Positions 7,012 through 14,552 of a stretch of DNA of 18,430 nucleotides are shown here, piece by piece. The position numbers were made by a program, and so were the translations under genes. How positions within the stretch are numbered: position 1 is the stretch's first letter; each line of letters begins with the position of its first letter. The stretch is taken from contig JBICIE010000118.1 of assembly GCA_043101635.1 (NCBI GenBank), positions 1 to 18,430 on the forward strand. Reading direction: 5' to 3'. The notes below the pieces were generated by a model. It worked only from the letters and a program-made list of their open reading frames with translations, was not told the DNA's origin and did not search any database. The stretch comes from CAYMJK01 sp043101635 (GTDB lineage Bacteria > Planctomycetota > Phycisphaerae > Phycisphaerales > UBA1924).

Positions 7012-9027
7012 ATGGCGATCGAATATCTGACGCCTGAACAGATCCGCACCTGGACCATCGAACAGAAGGACAGATGGTGGCTTGAGCGGGTCTGGAAGGG
7101 GGACATGCCGCAGTTGACCATCCGGTCGGCGATCACGGGCTTCATGCTCGGGGGCATTCTCAGCGCAACGAACCTGTACATCGGCGCCAAGACCGGGTGG
7201 ACGCTGGGCGTGGGCCTGACGAGCGTGATCCTGGCGTTTGCCATGTTTCGGGTGATGGCGCGCATGGGGCTGGCGAAGGACTTCACGCTGCTCGAGAACA
7301 ACTGCATGCAGTCGATCGCGACGGCGGCCGGCTACATGACCGGGCCGCTGATCTCGGGGCTGGCGGCGTACATGATGGTGACCAACCAGATCCTCCCGTG
7401 GCACCAGATGCTGCTGTTCAACGTGGTGCTGTCGCTGCTGGGGGTGCTGGTGGCGTTTCCGATGAAGCGGCGCTTCATCAACGATGAACAGGCGCCGTTC
7501 CCGGAAGGCGCCGCATGCGGCGTGGTGCTGGACACGTTGTACAGTTCCGCCGCGGCGGTCGGGCTGTTCAAGGCCCGGGTGCTGCTGTTCGTGGGACTCG
7601 TGACGGCCTTCCTGCGGTTCATCAGCGCCGAGGCTTCGCAGACGGCGGTGCAGGTGAAGCTGCTGGGGATGAACGCGGCCCACCACAATCCCGAGCGGAT
7701 GGACACCTGGGTGTACTCGCTGGTTGCGAGAATCCGCGGCGTCTCAATCGACAAGATCGAGCACTTCCGCCTGCGCGGCGTGCCCATCGAGCAGATGGGG
7801 CTGGCCCCGGCGATGGACTTTGCCATGCTCGGCGCCGGCGGGCTGATGGGCATCCGCTCGACGATGAACATGATGGTCGGGATGGTCGTCGTGTGGATCG
7901 GGCTCGTGCCGTGGCTGATCTCGATCGGCGACATCACGCCGCGGACCGGCTCGGTGGCCGAGGCCACGGCGGTGTTCACGCGGGCCGACATCCTGAACAA
8001 ATGGCCCCTGTGGCCGGGCGTGTGCATCGTGGTGCTGGCCTCGCTGGTGGCGTTCTTCGCCAAACCCAAGGTCATCGTGCAGGCGTTCACGGGGCTGCTG
8101 GGCAAGCGGCCGGAGTTGACCGAGACGGGCCGGCGCATGCGCGAGATCGAGCTGCCGCTGAAGGTCTCGATCATCGGCATTCCGATCGTGGGCGCCATCG
8201 GCGTATGGATGGCCCACGACTGGTTCGGCGTGAAGTGGTACTGGGGCGCCCTGTCGATCCCGCTGATCATCGCGCTGGCGCTGATCGCGGTGAGTTCCAC
8301 AGCGCTGACGAGCATCACGCCCACGGGCGCCCTGTCGAAGATCACGCAACTCACCTTCGGCGTGCTGGACCGGGCCAACCCGGCGACCAATCTGATGACG
8401 GCCTGCATGACCACCGAGGTCGCGAGCAACTCGGCGAACCTGCTGATGGACATCAAGCCCGGGTACATGCTCGGCGCCAAGCCGCGCCAGCAGGCGATCG
8501 GGCACTGTATCGGGATCTGCGCCGGGGCGCTGGCCAGCACGCCGCTGTTCTACCTGCTGTTCCTGAACCAGTACGACGCCGGCGAGAACGTCGGCGACGT
8601 GCTGACGGCCGGCGAGTTCTCGTTCGTCGCCGCGGTGCAGTGGAAGGGCATCTCGGATGTGATCACCGGCGTGGTCAGCGGGCAGGGGCTGAGCATCCCG
8701 GCCTCGGCCCAGGTGGCGATGCTCGTCGGCTCGATCATCGCGATCGCCGGGGAGATCGTCCGCATCGTCAGCCGCAACCGCATCCCGATCTCGCCGGTGG
8801 CCCTGGGCCTGGGCGTAGTGCTGCCGCCGGAATCCACCGTGTGGATGTTCATGGGATCGGTGATGTTCTGGATCGCCGAGCGCCGGTACAAGGCGAGCAA
8901 GGAGAGCTTCGGCCATCGCTTCTGGATCGACACCCGCGAGCCGATCTGCGCCGGGCTCATCGCCGGGTGGTCGCTGATGGGGATCCTCGACATCCTCATC
9001 GGGATCGGCAACGAGAAGCTGTGGTAG
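7012..9027 (+). CDS. OPT-family oligopeptide transporter
   Basis: This 671-residue, highly hydrophobic protein fits the OPT/YSL family of proton-coupled peptide (or metal-chelate) importers of the inner membrane. After a cytoplasmic N-terminus (about 1-35) the first hydrophobic segments carry GFMLGGILSATNLYIGAKTG, a typical OPT opening, followed by further hairpins up to a C-terminal WSLMGILDILIGIG segment. Length and the overall number of hydrophobic segments are normal for bacterial OPT proteins. The gene is divergent from the cytochrome gene and 95 nt upstream of the co-oriented thiolase. It could supply peptide-derived amino acids to the neighbouring amino-acid catabolic cluster, though that link is inference. 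The substrate is not predictable. A short overlapping out-of-frame ATG at 7001 encodes only eight residues. Confidence 0.9.
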   Translation: MAIEYLTPEQIRTWTIEQKDRWWLERVWKGDMPQLTIRSAITGFMLGGILSATNLYIGAKTGWTLGVGLTSVILAFAMFRVMARMGLAKDFTLLENNCMQSIATAAGYMTGPLISGLAAYMMVTNQILPWHQMLLFNVVLSLLGVLVAFPMKRRFINDEQAPFPEGAACGVVLDTLYSSAAAVGLFKARVLLFVGLVTAFLRFISAEASQTAVQVKLLGMNAAHHNPERMDTWVYSLVARIRGVSIDKIEHFRLRGVPIEQMGLAPAMDFAMLGAGGLMGIRSTMNMMVGMVVVWIGLVPWLISIGDITPRTGSVAEATAVFTRADILNKWPLWPGVCIVVLASLVAFFAKPKVIVQAFTGLLGKRPELTETGRRMREIELPLKVSIIGIPIVGAIGVWMAHDWFGVKWYWGALSIPLIIALALIAVSSTALTSITPTGALSKITQLTFGVLDRANPATNLMTACMTTEVASNSANLLMDIKPGYMLGAKPRQQAIGHCIGICAGALASTPLFYLLFLNQYDAGENVGDVLTAGEFSFVAAVQWKGISDVITGVVSGQGLSIPASAQVAMLVGSIIAIAGEIVRIVSRNRIPISPVALGLGVVLPPESTVWMFMGSVMFWIAERRYKASKESFGHRFWIDTREPICAGLIAGWSLMGILDILIGIGNEKLW

Positions 9028-9110
9028 CCATGGCCGGCGCACAACCTGCGGCGCCGCCCGCGGCCCCGGCCCCCGCCCCCCGGGGACAGGGTTGACCCCC
9101 CGCCGCCAGC

Positions 9111-9116
9111 TATCAT
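9111..9116 (+). promoter_or_regulatory. Candidate -10 element for the thiolase, leaderless
   Basis: TATCAT ends 6 nt before the thiolase ATG at 9123, exactly the spacing expected if transcription starts on the A of the ATG. There is no Shine-Dalgarno sequence. A TTGACC at 9092-9097 resembles a -35, but the 13-nt spacer is too short to be standard. The gap after the transporter also has a GC-rich imperfect hairpin (9064-9069 with 9080-9085) without a T-run. Confidence 0.45.
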
Positions 9117-9122
9117 CCGCCC

Positions 9123-10325
9123 ATGAGAAGAGCAGCCGTCATCGCGGCCCTGCGCACGCCGGTCGGCAGGCATGGCGGCGCGCTGGCGAGCATTCGCCCC
9201 GATGACCTTGCCGCGCTGGTCATCCGGGCTGTCGTCGATCGCTCCGGGATCGACGCTGCGCTGATCGATGATGTGTACCTGGGCGCCGCCAATCAGGCAG
9301 GCGAGGATAATCGCAACGTCGCGCGCATGGCGGCGCTGCTGGCCGGGCTGCCGGAGACCATCCCCGGCGCCACGGTCAACCGGCTGTGCGCCTCGGGGCT
9401 CGAGGCCGTCAACATCGCCGCGCGGATGATCGAGGCGGGCAGTGGCGACGTGTTCATCGCCGGGGGCGTCGAGTCGATGAGCCGCGCGCCGTATGTGCTC
9501 AGCAAGGCCGATGCCCCGTTCGCCCGCAACCAGGAGCTGTTCGACACATCCATCGGCTGGCGGCTGGTGAACCGGCGGCTGGCGGCCATGTATCACCCGT
9601 ACTCCATGGGCGAGACGGCTGAGAACGTCGCCCGGCGCTGCGGGATCGGCCGCGAGGATCAGGACCGGTTCGCCCTGGCGAGCCAGCAGAAGTGGGCGGC
9701 TGCGCACGAGCAGGGACGCTTCGACGCCGAGATCGTGCCGGTCGAGATCCCGCAGGCGCGCGGCGAGCCGATTGTCGTCCGCGTCGATGAGCATCCGCGG
9801 CCGGATACCACGCTGGAGAAGCTCGCCAGGCTCCGCCCGGTCTTCGCCAGCGACGGCGAGGGAACCGTGACGGCGGGCAACGCATCGGGCGTCAATGACG
9901 GGGCCGCGGCGCTGCTGCTCGTCGAGGCCGAGCGCGCTGCTGTGCTGGGCCTGGAGCCGATCGCCTATGTCGGCGCCGGCGCCGCGGCCGGCGTCGATCC
10001 GGCGTACATGGGGCTGGGGCCGGTCCCGGCGATCCGCAAGGTGATGGAGCGGTCCGGGCTGTCGCTCGACGACATCGACCTGATCGAACTGAACGAGGCC
10101 TTCGCCGCGCAGTCCATCGCGTGCATCCGCCAGCTCGGGCTGGATGAGTCGAAGCTCAATGTCAAGGGCGGGGCGATCGCCATCGGCCACCCGCTCGGCT
10201 GCAGCGGCGCGAGGCTCGCGACGACCCTCGTCCACGAGATGGTCCGGACCGGCGCCGGGCGCGGCCTTGCGTCGCTTTGCGTGGGCGTGGGGCAGGGGCT
10301 TGCGACCGTCTTCGAAGGGCGGTGA
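9123..10325 (+). CDS. pcaF: Thiolase, 3-oxoadipyl-CoA thiolase (PcaF/PaaJ)-like
   Basis: This 400-residue enzyme is a full-length biodegradative thiolase that should cleave a 3-oxoacyl-CoA with CoA to acetyl-CoA and a shortened acyl-CoA. The nucleophile Cys89 lies in NRLCASGLEA, with NEAFA at 324-328, His356 in GHPLG and the second catalytic Cys386 in LCVGVGQG. The RPDDLAA opening, the ANQAGEDNRNVARMA block, the FDTSIGWR motif and the CVGVGQG ending match PcaF/PaaJ as I remember them, rather than generic acetoacetyl-CoA thiolases, which usually end in C(I/V)GGGMG. The gene is convergent, with a 10-nt gap, to the aminomutase operon whose CoA-transferase is PcaIJ-like, so both probably act on the same 3-oxo acid. 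It appears to have its own promoter, so co-regulation is unproven. Confidence 0.88.
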   Translation: MRRAAVIAALRTPVGRHGGALASIRPDDLAALVIRAVVDRSGIDAALIDDVYLGAANQAGEDNRNVARMAALLAGLPETIPGATVNRLCASGLEAVNIAARMIEAGSGDVFIAGGVESMSRAPYVLSKADAPFARNQELFDTSIGWRLVNRRLAAMYHPYSMGETAENVARRCGIGREDQDRFALASQQKWAAAHEQGRFDAEIVPVEIPQARGEPIVVRVDEHPRPDTTLEKLARLRPVFASDGEGTVTAGNASGVNDGAAALLLVEAERAAVLGLEPIAYVGAGAAAGVDPAYMGLGPVPAIRKVMERSGLSLDDIDLIELNEAFAAQSIACIRQLGLDESKLNVKGGAIAIGHPLGCSGARLATTLVHEMVRTGAGRGLASLCVGVGQGLATVFEGR

Positions 10326-10335
10326 CGGCGGCCGC

Positions 10336-11658
10336 TTATGGCATCGCGCTGATCTTCTCGAAGCCGGCCTCGAACGCCGCGACCAGGGCGTCGATCTCGG
10401 CCTCGGTCATCGGGGTCGAGAACGTTGCCGTGCAGGTGTTGATCAGGACGAAGCCGGCGCTGAACAGGTGGTCGAGCAGCGCCTTGAGGCGCGCGCTCTC
10501 CTCGGCCGTCATGTAGGCGTCGCGGAAGTTGCGCGGCGGGGCCGCCTTCATGTGCACGCGGAACATCGAGCCGCCGCCGGTGGCGCACGCCGCAGCGCCC
10601 GTGCGAGCAATCGCCTCGTCAATGCCTTGCATCGCCCGCGCCGTCAGCGCGTTGAGCCGGGCGATGGCGTCCGGACCGAACAGTTCCATCGCCGCCAGCC
10701 CGGCGCACATGCTGACAGGGTTGGCCGAGAAGGTGCCCGAGTGCGGATACACGAACCGGTCCGAACGCGGGTTCATGACATCCATGACCTCGGCCCGTCC
10801 GGCAATGGCCCCGACCGGGAAACCGCCGCCGATGATCTTGCCCAGAGCCGTCAGATCCGGCGCCAGGCCGTAGCGGTCCTGCAGCCCGCCGAACTCGGAG
10901 CGGAACGTGATGACCTCGTCGAGCACGAGCAGCGCCCCGTTTCGCTCGGTCCACTCGCGCAGAGCCTGTGCGAACTCGTCATCGGCCGGCTTGAGGCCGA
11001 CGCGGTGCGGCATCAGATCGAGCAGCACGCACGCAAGCTCGTCGGCGTGCAGATCGAGAATCGCCAGGGCCCGCTCGATGTCGTTGAAGGGGATGACGAC
11101 GACGTCGCGCAGGGCCGACTCGGGCACGCCGCGCACCAGCGGGACGCTGGCGGGCCGCTCCACGCTGCCCCAGGTCGCGGGACTCGGCGACTGGCTCACC
11201 TCGGCCCAGTCATACCCGCCGTGGTAGGCGCCTTCGACCTTCGCCACCTTTGGCCGGCCGGTGAAGGCGCGGGCCGCCTTGATCGACACCATCAGGGCCT
11301 CGGTGCCGGAGTTCACGAAGCGGAGCTTCTCGAAGCTCGGATTGCGGGCGCTGAGGTGCTCGGCGAAGACGACCTCGGCCTCCGTCGCCATCATGAAGGC
11401 CGTGCCGCGGGCGACCTGCTCGGTCACTGCGCGGACGATCTCGGGGCAGGCGTGCCCGTGGATCAGCGAGGCCATGTTGTTGGAGAAGTCGATTCGGCTG
11501 ACGCCCTCGATGTCGATGATGCGGCAGCCCTCGCCGCGGGCCGCGTACAGCGGGTGCGGGTCGCGCAGCACGGTGTTGCGGCTGACGCCGCCGGGCATGA
11601 CGTCGAGGCCGCGGGCGTAGAGATCGGCGCTGCGGGAGGTGGCGGTCTGGGTGATCAT
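10336..11658 (-). CDS. Class III PLP aminotransferase, HemL-fold, probable beta-amino acid transaminase
   Basis: This 440-residue enzyme belongs to the glutamate-1-semialdehyde aminomutase-like branch of class III aminotransferases. NSGTEA (116-121) binds the cofactor phosphate, YHGGYD is at 145-150, DEV at 247-249, and the PLP lysine is Lys274 in ALGKIIGGG. True HemL begins PGGVNSPVRAF. Here the corresponding stretch is MPGGVSRNTVL, with Arg27 where the beta-phenylalanine aminotransferase of Variovorax (from memory, its Arg41) holds the substrate carboxylate. The Arg that binds 2-oxoglutarate in that enzyme has no obvious counterpart. It is last in a four-gene operon, starting 1 nt after the CoA-transferase beta stop. 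Inferred role: conversion of the aminomutase's beta-amino acid into a 3-oxo acid. A HemL-type heme-synthesis role is less likely in this context. Confidence 0.85.
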   Translation of the reverse strand: MITQTATSRSADLYARGLDVMPGGVSRNTVLRDPHPLYAARGEGCRIIDIEGVSRIDFSNNMASLIHGHACPEIVRAVTEQVARGTAFMMATEAEVVFAEHLSARNPSFEKLRFVNSGTEALMVSIKAARAFTGRPKVAKVEGAYHGGYDWAEVSQSPSPATWGSVERPASVPLVRGVPESALRDVVVIPFNDIERALAILDLHADELACVLLDLMPHRVGLKPADDEFAQALREWTERNGALLVLDEVITFRSEFGGLQDRYGLAPDLTALGKIIGGGFPVGAIAGRAEVMDVMNPRSDRFVYPHSGTFSANPVSMCAGLAAMELFGPDAIARLNALTARAMQGIDEAIARTGAAACATGGGSMFRVHMKAAPPRNFRDAYMTAEESARLKALLDHLFSAGFVLINTCTATFSTPMTEAEIDALVAAFEAGFEKISAMP

Positions 11659-11659
11659 C

Positions 11660-12331
11660 TCATCTCACAGATTCATGTTCGAGCGCGCCGAGCACCGGCG
11701 CGCCCGTGCAGGCTCGGACGAAGTCGAGGTCGAGCCCCGGCGCCAGTTCGATGAGCCGGAACCCCTCCGGCGTGACGTCGATGACGGCCATGTCGGTGTA
11801 AATGCGATTCACCACAGCGCGCCCGGTGAGCGGGTAGGCGCAGCGATCGACGAGCTTCGGCTCGCCATCCTTGGTCCGGTGCTGCGTGATGACGTACACC
11901 TTCTTGACGCCGGCGCACAGGTCCATGGCGCCGCCGACGGCGGGGATGTCGTCGGCCGCCCCCGTGGACCAGTTGGCCAGGTCGCCGCAGCGGGACACCT
12001 GCATCGCGCCGAGCACGGACAGATCGATGTGCCCGCCTCGGATCATGGCGAAGCTGTCGGCGTGGTGGAAATACGACGCTCCCGGCAGGGCCGTGACCTG
12101 CCGCTTGCCGGCGTTGATGAGTTCCGGGTCGCCCTGACCCGCCGCCGGCGCCGGCCCCATGCCGAGCAGCCCGTTCTCGGTGTGGTAGATCAGCGTGCGG
12201 TCCTCGGGCACGAAGCGGGCGACCAGTTCGGGGATGCCGATGCCGAGATTGACGTACCAGCCGTCCGGGATGTCCCGGGCCAGCCGCCCCGCCATCTGTT
12301 CGCGCGTCCATCCGGCGGGCGGCTGGCTCAT
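11660..12331 (-). CDS. pcaJ: 3-oxoacid CoA-transferase subunit B, PcaJ-like
   Basis: This 223-residue beta subunit of a class I CoA-transferase carries the catalytic glutamate, Glu52, in YHTENGLLGMGP, which forms the glutamyl-CoA thioester. NLGIGIPELV, LINAGK, ALPGASYF and SFAMIRGGHIDLSVLGAMQV are strongly conserved family blocks. The last of these and the GDLANW motif agree well with PcaJ/ScoB proteins. With the alpha subunit it would transfer CoA, probably from succinyl-CoA, to a 3-oxo acid in the cytoplasm. Its ATG overlaps the alpha-subunit stop by 4 nt (ATGA), so the subunits are probably translationally coupled. I trimmed the start to ATG 12331, because the open frame extends upstream antisense-like through the alpha gene. 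3-oxoadipate is the favoured substrate, but acetoacetate cannot be excluded. Confidence 0.9.
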   Translation of the reverse strand: MSQPPAGWTREQMAGRLARDIPDGWYVNLGIGIPELVARFVPEDRTLIYHTENGLLGMGPAPAAGQGDPELINAGKRQVTALPGASYFHHADSFAMIRGGHIDLSVLGAMQVSRCGDLANWSTGAADDIPAVGGAMDLCAGVKKVYVITQHRTKDGEPKLVDRCAYPLTGRAVVNRIYTDMAVIDVTPEGFRLIELAPGLDLDFVRACTGAPVLGALEHESVR

Positions 12332-13038
12332 GGATAGCTCTCCCCGGCGGCCACCAGTTCGGACTCGTGCGCGGGGCGTCTGACCTCGACGACACGGTGG
12401 ATGAAGATGCCCGGGGTCACGACCACCTCCGGATCGATCTGGCCGGGCTCGACGACCTCGCCGGCCTGAACGATGGCGACATCGCTGGCCATCGCCATCA
12501 GCGGCCCGAAATTGCGGGCCGTCTTGTTGTACACCACGTTCCCGTGCGCATCGGCGGCCCGCCCCTTGATGAGGGCGAAGTCGGCCCGCAGCCCGCGCTC
12601 CAGCAGGTACTGGCGCCCATCGAAGTCGCGGCACTCCTTGCCCTCGGCCAGCGGGGTGCCCACAGCCGTAGGCGTGTAGAACGCCGGGATGCCGGCGCCC
12701 CCGGCGCGGATCCGCTCGGCGAGGGTGCCCTGCGGCACGAGTTCCAGCTTGATGCGCCCGCGCCGGTACAGGTCGGGGAAGACGGTCGAGTTGGCGGTCT
12801 TCGGGAACGAGCAGATCACCTTCGCCACGCGCCCGGTCCTGATCAGGGCCGCGAGCCCGACCTCGCCGCTGCCGGCGTTGTTGCTGACGACAGTCAGGCC
12901 CTTGGCGCCCTGGTCGATGAGCGCGTGGATCAACTCGATCGGGCTTCCGGCCTCGCCGAAGCCGCCGATCATGACCGTGGCCCCGTCGAAGACGTCCGCC
13001 ACCGCGTCCGCCGGCGTCGAGAACCGTTTGTCGATCAT
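12328..13038 (-). CDS. pcaI: 3-oxoacid CoA-transferase subunit A, PcaI-like
   Basis: This 236-residue alpha subunit has the CoA-transferase signature DGATVMIGGFGEAGSP (18-33). VSNNAGSGEVGLAALI, the CSFPK block with TVFPDLYRRGRIKLELVPQG, and TLAERIRAGGAGIPAFYTPT follow. The SNNAG.GE.GLAAL and CSFP...VF..LY elements resemble PcaI (3-oxoadipate CoA-transferase) more than AtoD, while the RAGGAGIPAFYTP block is shared with succinyl-CoA:acetoacetate transferases. ATG 13038 overlaps the aminomutase TGA by 4 nt (ATGA), which fixes the start and shows tight operon coupling. It pairs with the next gene to make the heteromeric enzyme. No aromatic-degradation genes lie nearby, so the 3-oxo acid probably derives from the aminomutase/aminotransferase route. 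Confidence 0.9.
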   Translation of the reverse strand: MIDKRFSTPADAVADVFDGATVMIGGFGEAGSPIELIHALIDQGAKGLTVVSNNAGSGEVGLAALIRTGRVAKVICSFPKTANSTVFPDLYRRGRIKLELVPQGTLAERIRAGGAGIPAFYTPTAVGTPLAEGKECRDFDGRQYLLERGLRADFALIKGRAADAHGNVVYNKTARNFGPLMAMASDVAIVQAGEVVEPGQIDPEVVVTPGIFIHRVVEVRRPAHESELVAAGESYP

Positions 13039-14480
13039 CCGACGACCTGCGCCTGCGCCGCCTCGAACTTCCTGGTCTTCACCCGCGAGTAGTCGTACAG
13101 CCCCGCCTCGTCGAACAGCACGCGGTCCTCGTACCCGTCGAACCAGACCGCTTTCGGGTTGCGCCCGACGATGCAGACCTTGCCGCGGTCCCCGGCCCTG
13201 CCGGCGTTGCGGAGGATCTTGAAGATCACCACGCCGTTCTCGCTGCCGGCCAGCCCCGGGATGGGCTGATTGGTCACGGCGTTGACCTCGGTCTTGCCCT
13301 TGTAGTGGGTGATCGACAGTCGGGCGTGGGTCTCGATGCCCGAGAGGCCCTTCTGCGACTCGTTGAGAATGTTCCAGGCCCGCTCGATGGGGATGTTGAA
13401 CGCCCGGTACGCCACGATGTCGCGCCCGCAGAAGAAGTAGTGATTCTCGCCTCCGGCCCGCTTGAACTCGCGCTGCAGGATGCGAAGGGCGTTCGGATCG
13501 TCGTTGATGCCCTTGATGATCGGCGCCTGGTTCTCGACGGTCAGCCAGCCCCGGGAGACCAGATCGCGCATTGCCCGGCCGGTATCCGGCACCCACTGCA
13601 CAAAGCCCTGCCCGTCGCGGACGTACTCGCCATCATCATCCTTCGCCAGGATCTCGTCGGGGTGCTCGAAGTGCAGCACCATGTGCAGCCCGACCTGCGG
13701 GTAGATCTCGTGGAAGCGGTCGAGCATGGAGAGGAACGCGCCGTCGAACCGGCGCGGGTAGAACGCCATCTCCTTGGTGCCGATGCGGATCGACTCCACG
13801 CCGGCCTCCGCCAGCGCCGCCAGCCACGCGGCGATCTTGGCGTTGTTCAGCACCATCGGGTCGCCGCCGGAGAGCAGGATCTCCCGCAGTTTCTCGCGCC
13901 CGGTCTCCGGGTGCACGCCGCCGTTGGCCGCGACGATCTCGTTGTGGGCGCGGATGTAGGGGATGATCTCGGGGATCTTCGCAAGGCCCTTCTTCGCGAC
14001 CGTCCCGTCGTGCCGCTCGATCTCCTTGCGGGCAATCAGCTCCTCGCGATAGCAGAAGCGGCAGTGGGCCGAGCAGGTCGAGACCACGTACATCAGACCC
14101 ATCTCGTACTTGTGCAGCAGGCCCTCGACCGGGCTGTAGTCCATCTGGTTGCCCGGATCCTCCGAGCCGGCGAGATCCTGCGTCTCGTCCGGGCTCGCCT
14201 TCACGATCCGCTGGATCGCCGCGCTTCGGCGCGCCAGCTCGTAGTAGTGGCGCGTGATCTTGACGGGCATGCGCTTCTCGACATCCCGCTCGGTCCCCTT
14301 CAGCACGCGCAACTGCACGACCTCGTCGTCGGAGTAGAAGTCGTGCATGTCCGCGGGCGCCTTGTCGGAGAAGAACGGCGCCAGACCACTGATGATCTCG
14401 CGCTTGTACGGGGGATCCTCGACGCCGGCCACGAAGTCGCGTTCACGTTCTGTTTGGGTATAGCCATTGGACTGCGTCAT
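13035..14480 (-). CDS. kamA: KamA-family radical SAM/PLP 2,3-aminomutase, divergent
   Basis: This radical SAM enzyme of the lysine 2,3-aminomutase family moves an alpha-amino group to the beta position using a 4Fe-4S cluster, S-adenosylmethionine and PLP. Numbering from ATG 14492 (485 residues), the cluster cysteines are Cys140, Cys144 and Cys147 in STCSAHCRFC, the SAM-site motif is LLSGGDP (206-212), and the PLP lysine is Lys400 in KGKTEV. The Arg after the third Cys (Arg149), which holds the substrate carboxylate in KamA, is present. Differences from classical KamA are an Arg (357) aligned with one lysine-side-chain Asp, a non-acidic residue at the other, and no C-terminal zinc cysteines. 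The substrate may therefore not be lysine. I chose ATG 14480 because GGAG lies 6 nt upstream; ATG 14492 adds four residues. It is the first gene of the operon. Confidence 0.85.
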   Translation of the reverse strand: MTQSNGYTQTERERDFVAGVEDPPYKREIISGLAPFFSDKAPADMHDFYSDDEVVQLRVLKGTERDVEKRMPVKITRHYYELARRSAAIQRIVKASPDETQDLAGSEDPGNQMDYSPVEGLLHKYEMGLMYVVSTCSAHCRFCYREELIARKEIERHDGTVAKKGLAKIPEIIPYIRAHNEIVAANGGVHPETGREKLREILLSGGDPMVLNNAKIAAWLAALAEAGVESIRIGTKEMAFYPRRFDGAFLSMLDRFHEIYPQVGLHMVLHFEHPDEILAKDDDGEYVRDGQGFVQWVPDTGRAMRDLVSRGWLTVENQAPIIKGINDDPNALRILQREFKRAGGENHYFFCGRDIVAYRAFNIPIERAWNILNESQKGLSGIETHARLSITHYKGKTEVNAVTNQPIPGLAGSENGVVIFKILRNAGRAGDRGKVCIVGRNPKAVWFDGYEDRVLFDEAGLYDYSRVKTRKFEAAQAQVVG

Positions 14481-14520
14481 AGGAAACTCCATCGACGGAA
14501 GCGGCAGCGGTCTGTAACCG

Positions 14521-14530
14521 ATTGTACACT
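14521..14530. promoter_or_regulatory. Overlapping divergent -10 elements for the kamA operon and the RpiR regulator
   Basis: ATTGTACACT reads as a -10 on both strands: TACACT (14525-14530) toward the regulator and, on the minus strand, TACAAT (14526-14521) toward the aminomutase. Both arise from the symmetric TGTACA core. Predicted starts near 14537 and 14514 give leaders of about 16 nt for the regulator and about 34 nt for the aminomutase. The only other symmetric motif nearby is CGACGTCG at 14534-14541, a possible operator. Confidence 0.45.
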
Positions 14531-14552
14531 AGCCGACGTCGACTGCAACAAA

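Noticed and set aside
9123..13038. Aromatic beta-ketoadipate pathway locus
   Set aside because: PcaI, PcaJ and PcaF-like proteins are present, but there is no ring-cleavage dioxygenase, lactonizing enzyme, decarboxylase or enol-lactone hydrolase, and the operon partners are amino-acid enzymes.
9123..14480. Classical lysine fermentation cluster (kamA, kamDE, kdd, kce, kal)
   Set aside because: Only a KamA homologue and a CoA-transferase are shared with that cluster; the B12-dependent mutase, dehydrogenase, cleavage enzyme and ammonia lyase are absent from the window.
13035..14480. EpmB-type lysine aminomutase for elongation factor P modification
   Set aside because: EpmB is shorter (about 340 residues), and no efp or epmA is nearby. 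Tight coupling to CoA-transferase and aminotransferase genes points to catabolism.
13305..14552. N-terminal extension of the RpiR regulator to 13305
   Set aside because: The added 416 residues run antisense to the aminomutase gene and cross the divergent promoter; the conserved RpiR homology begins just after ATG 14553.
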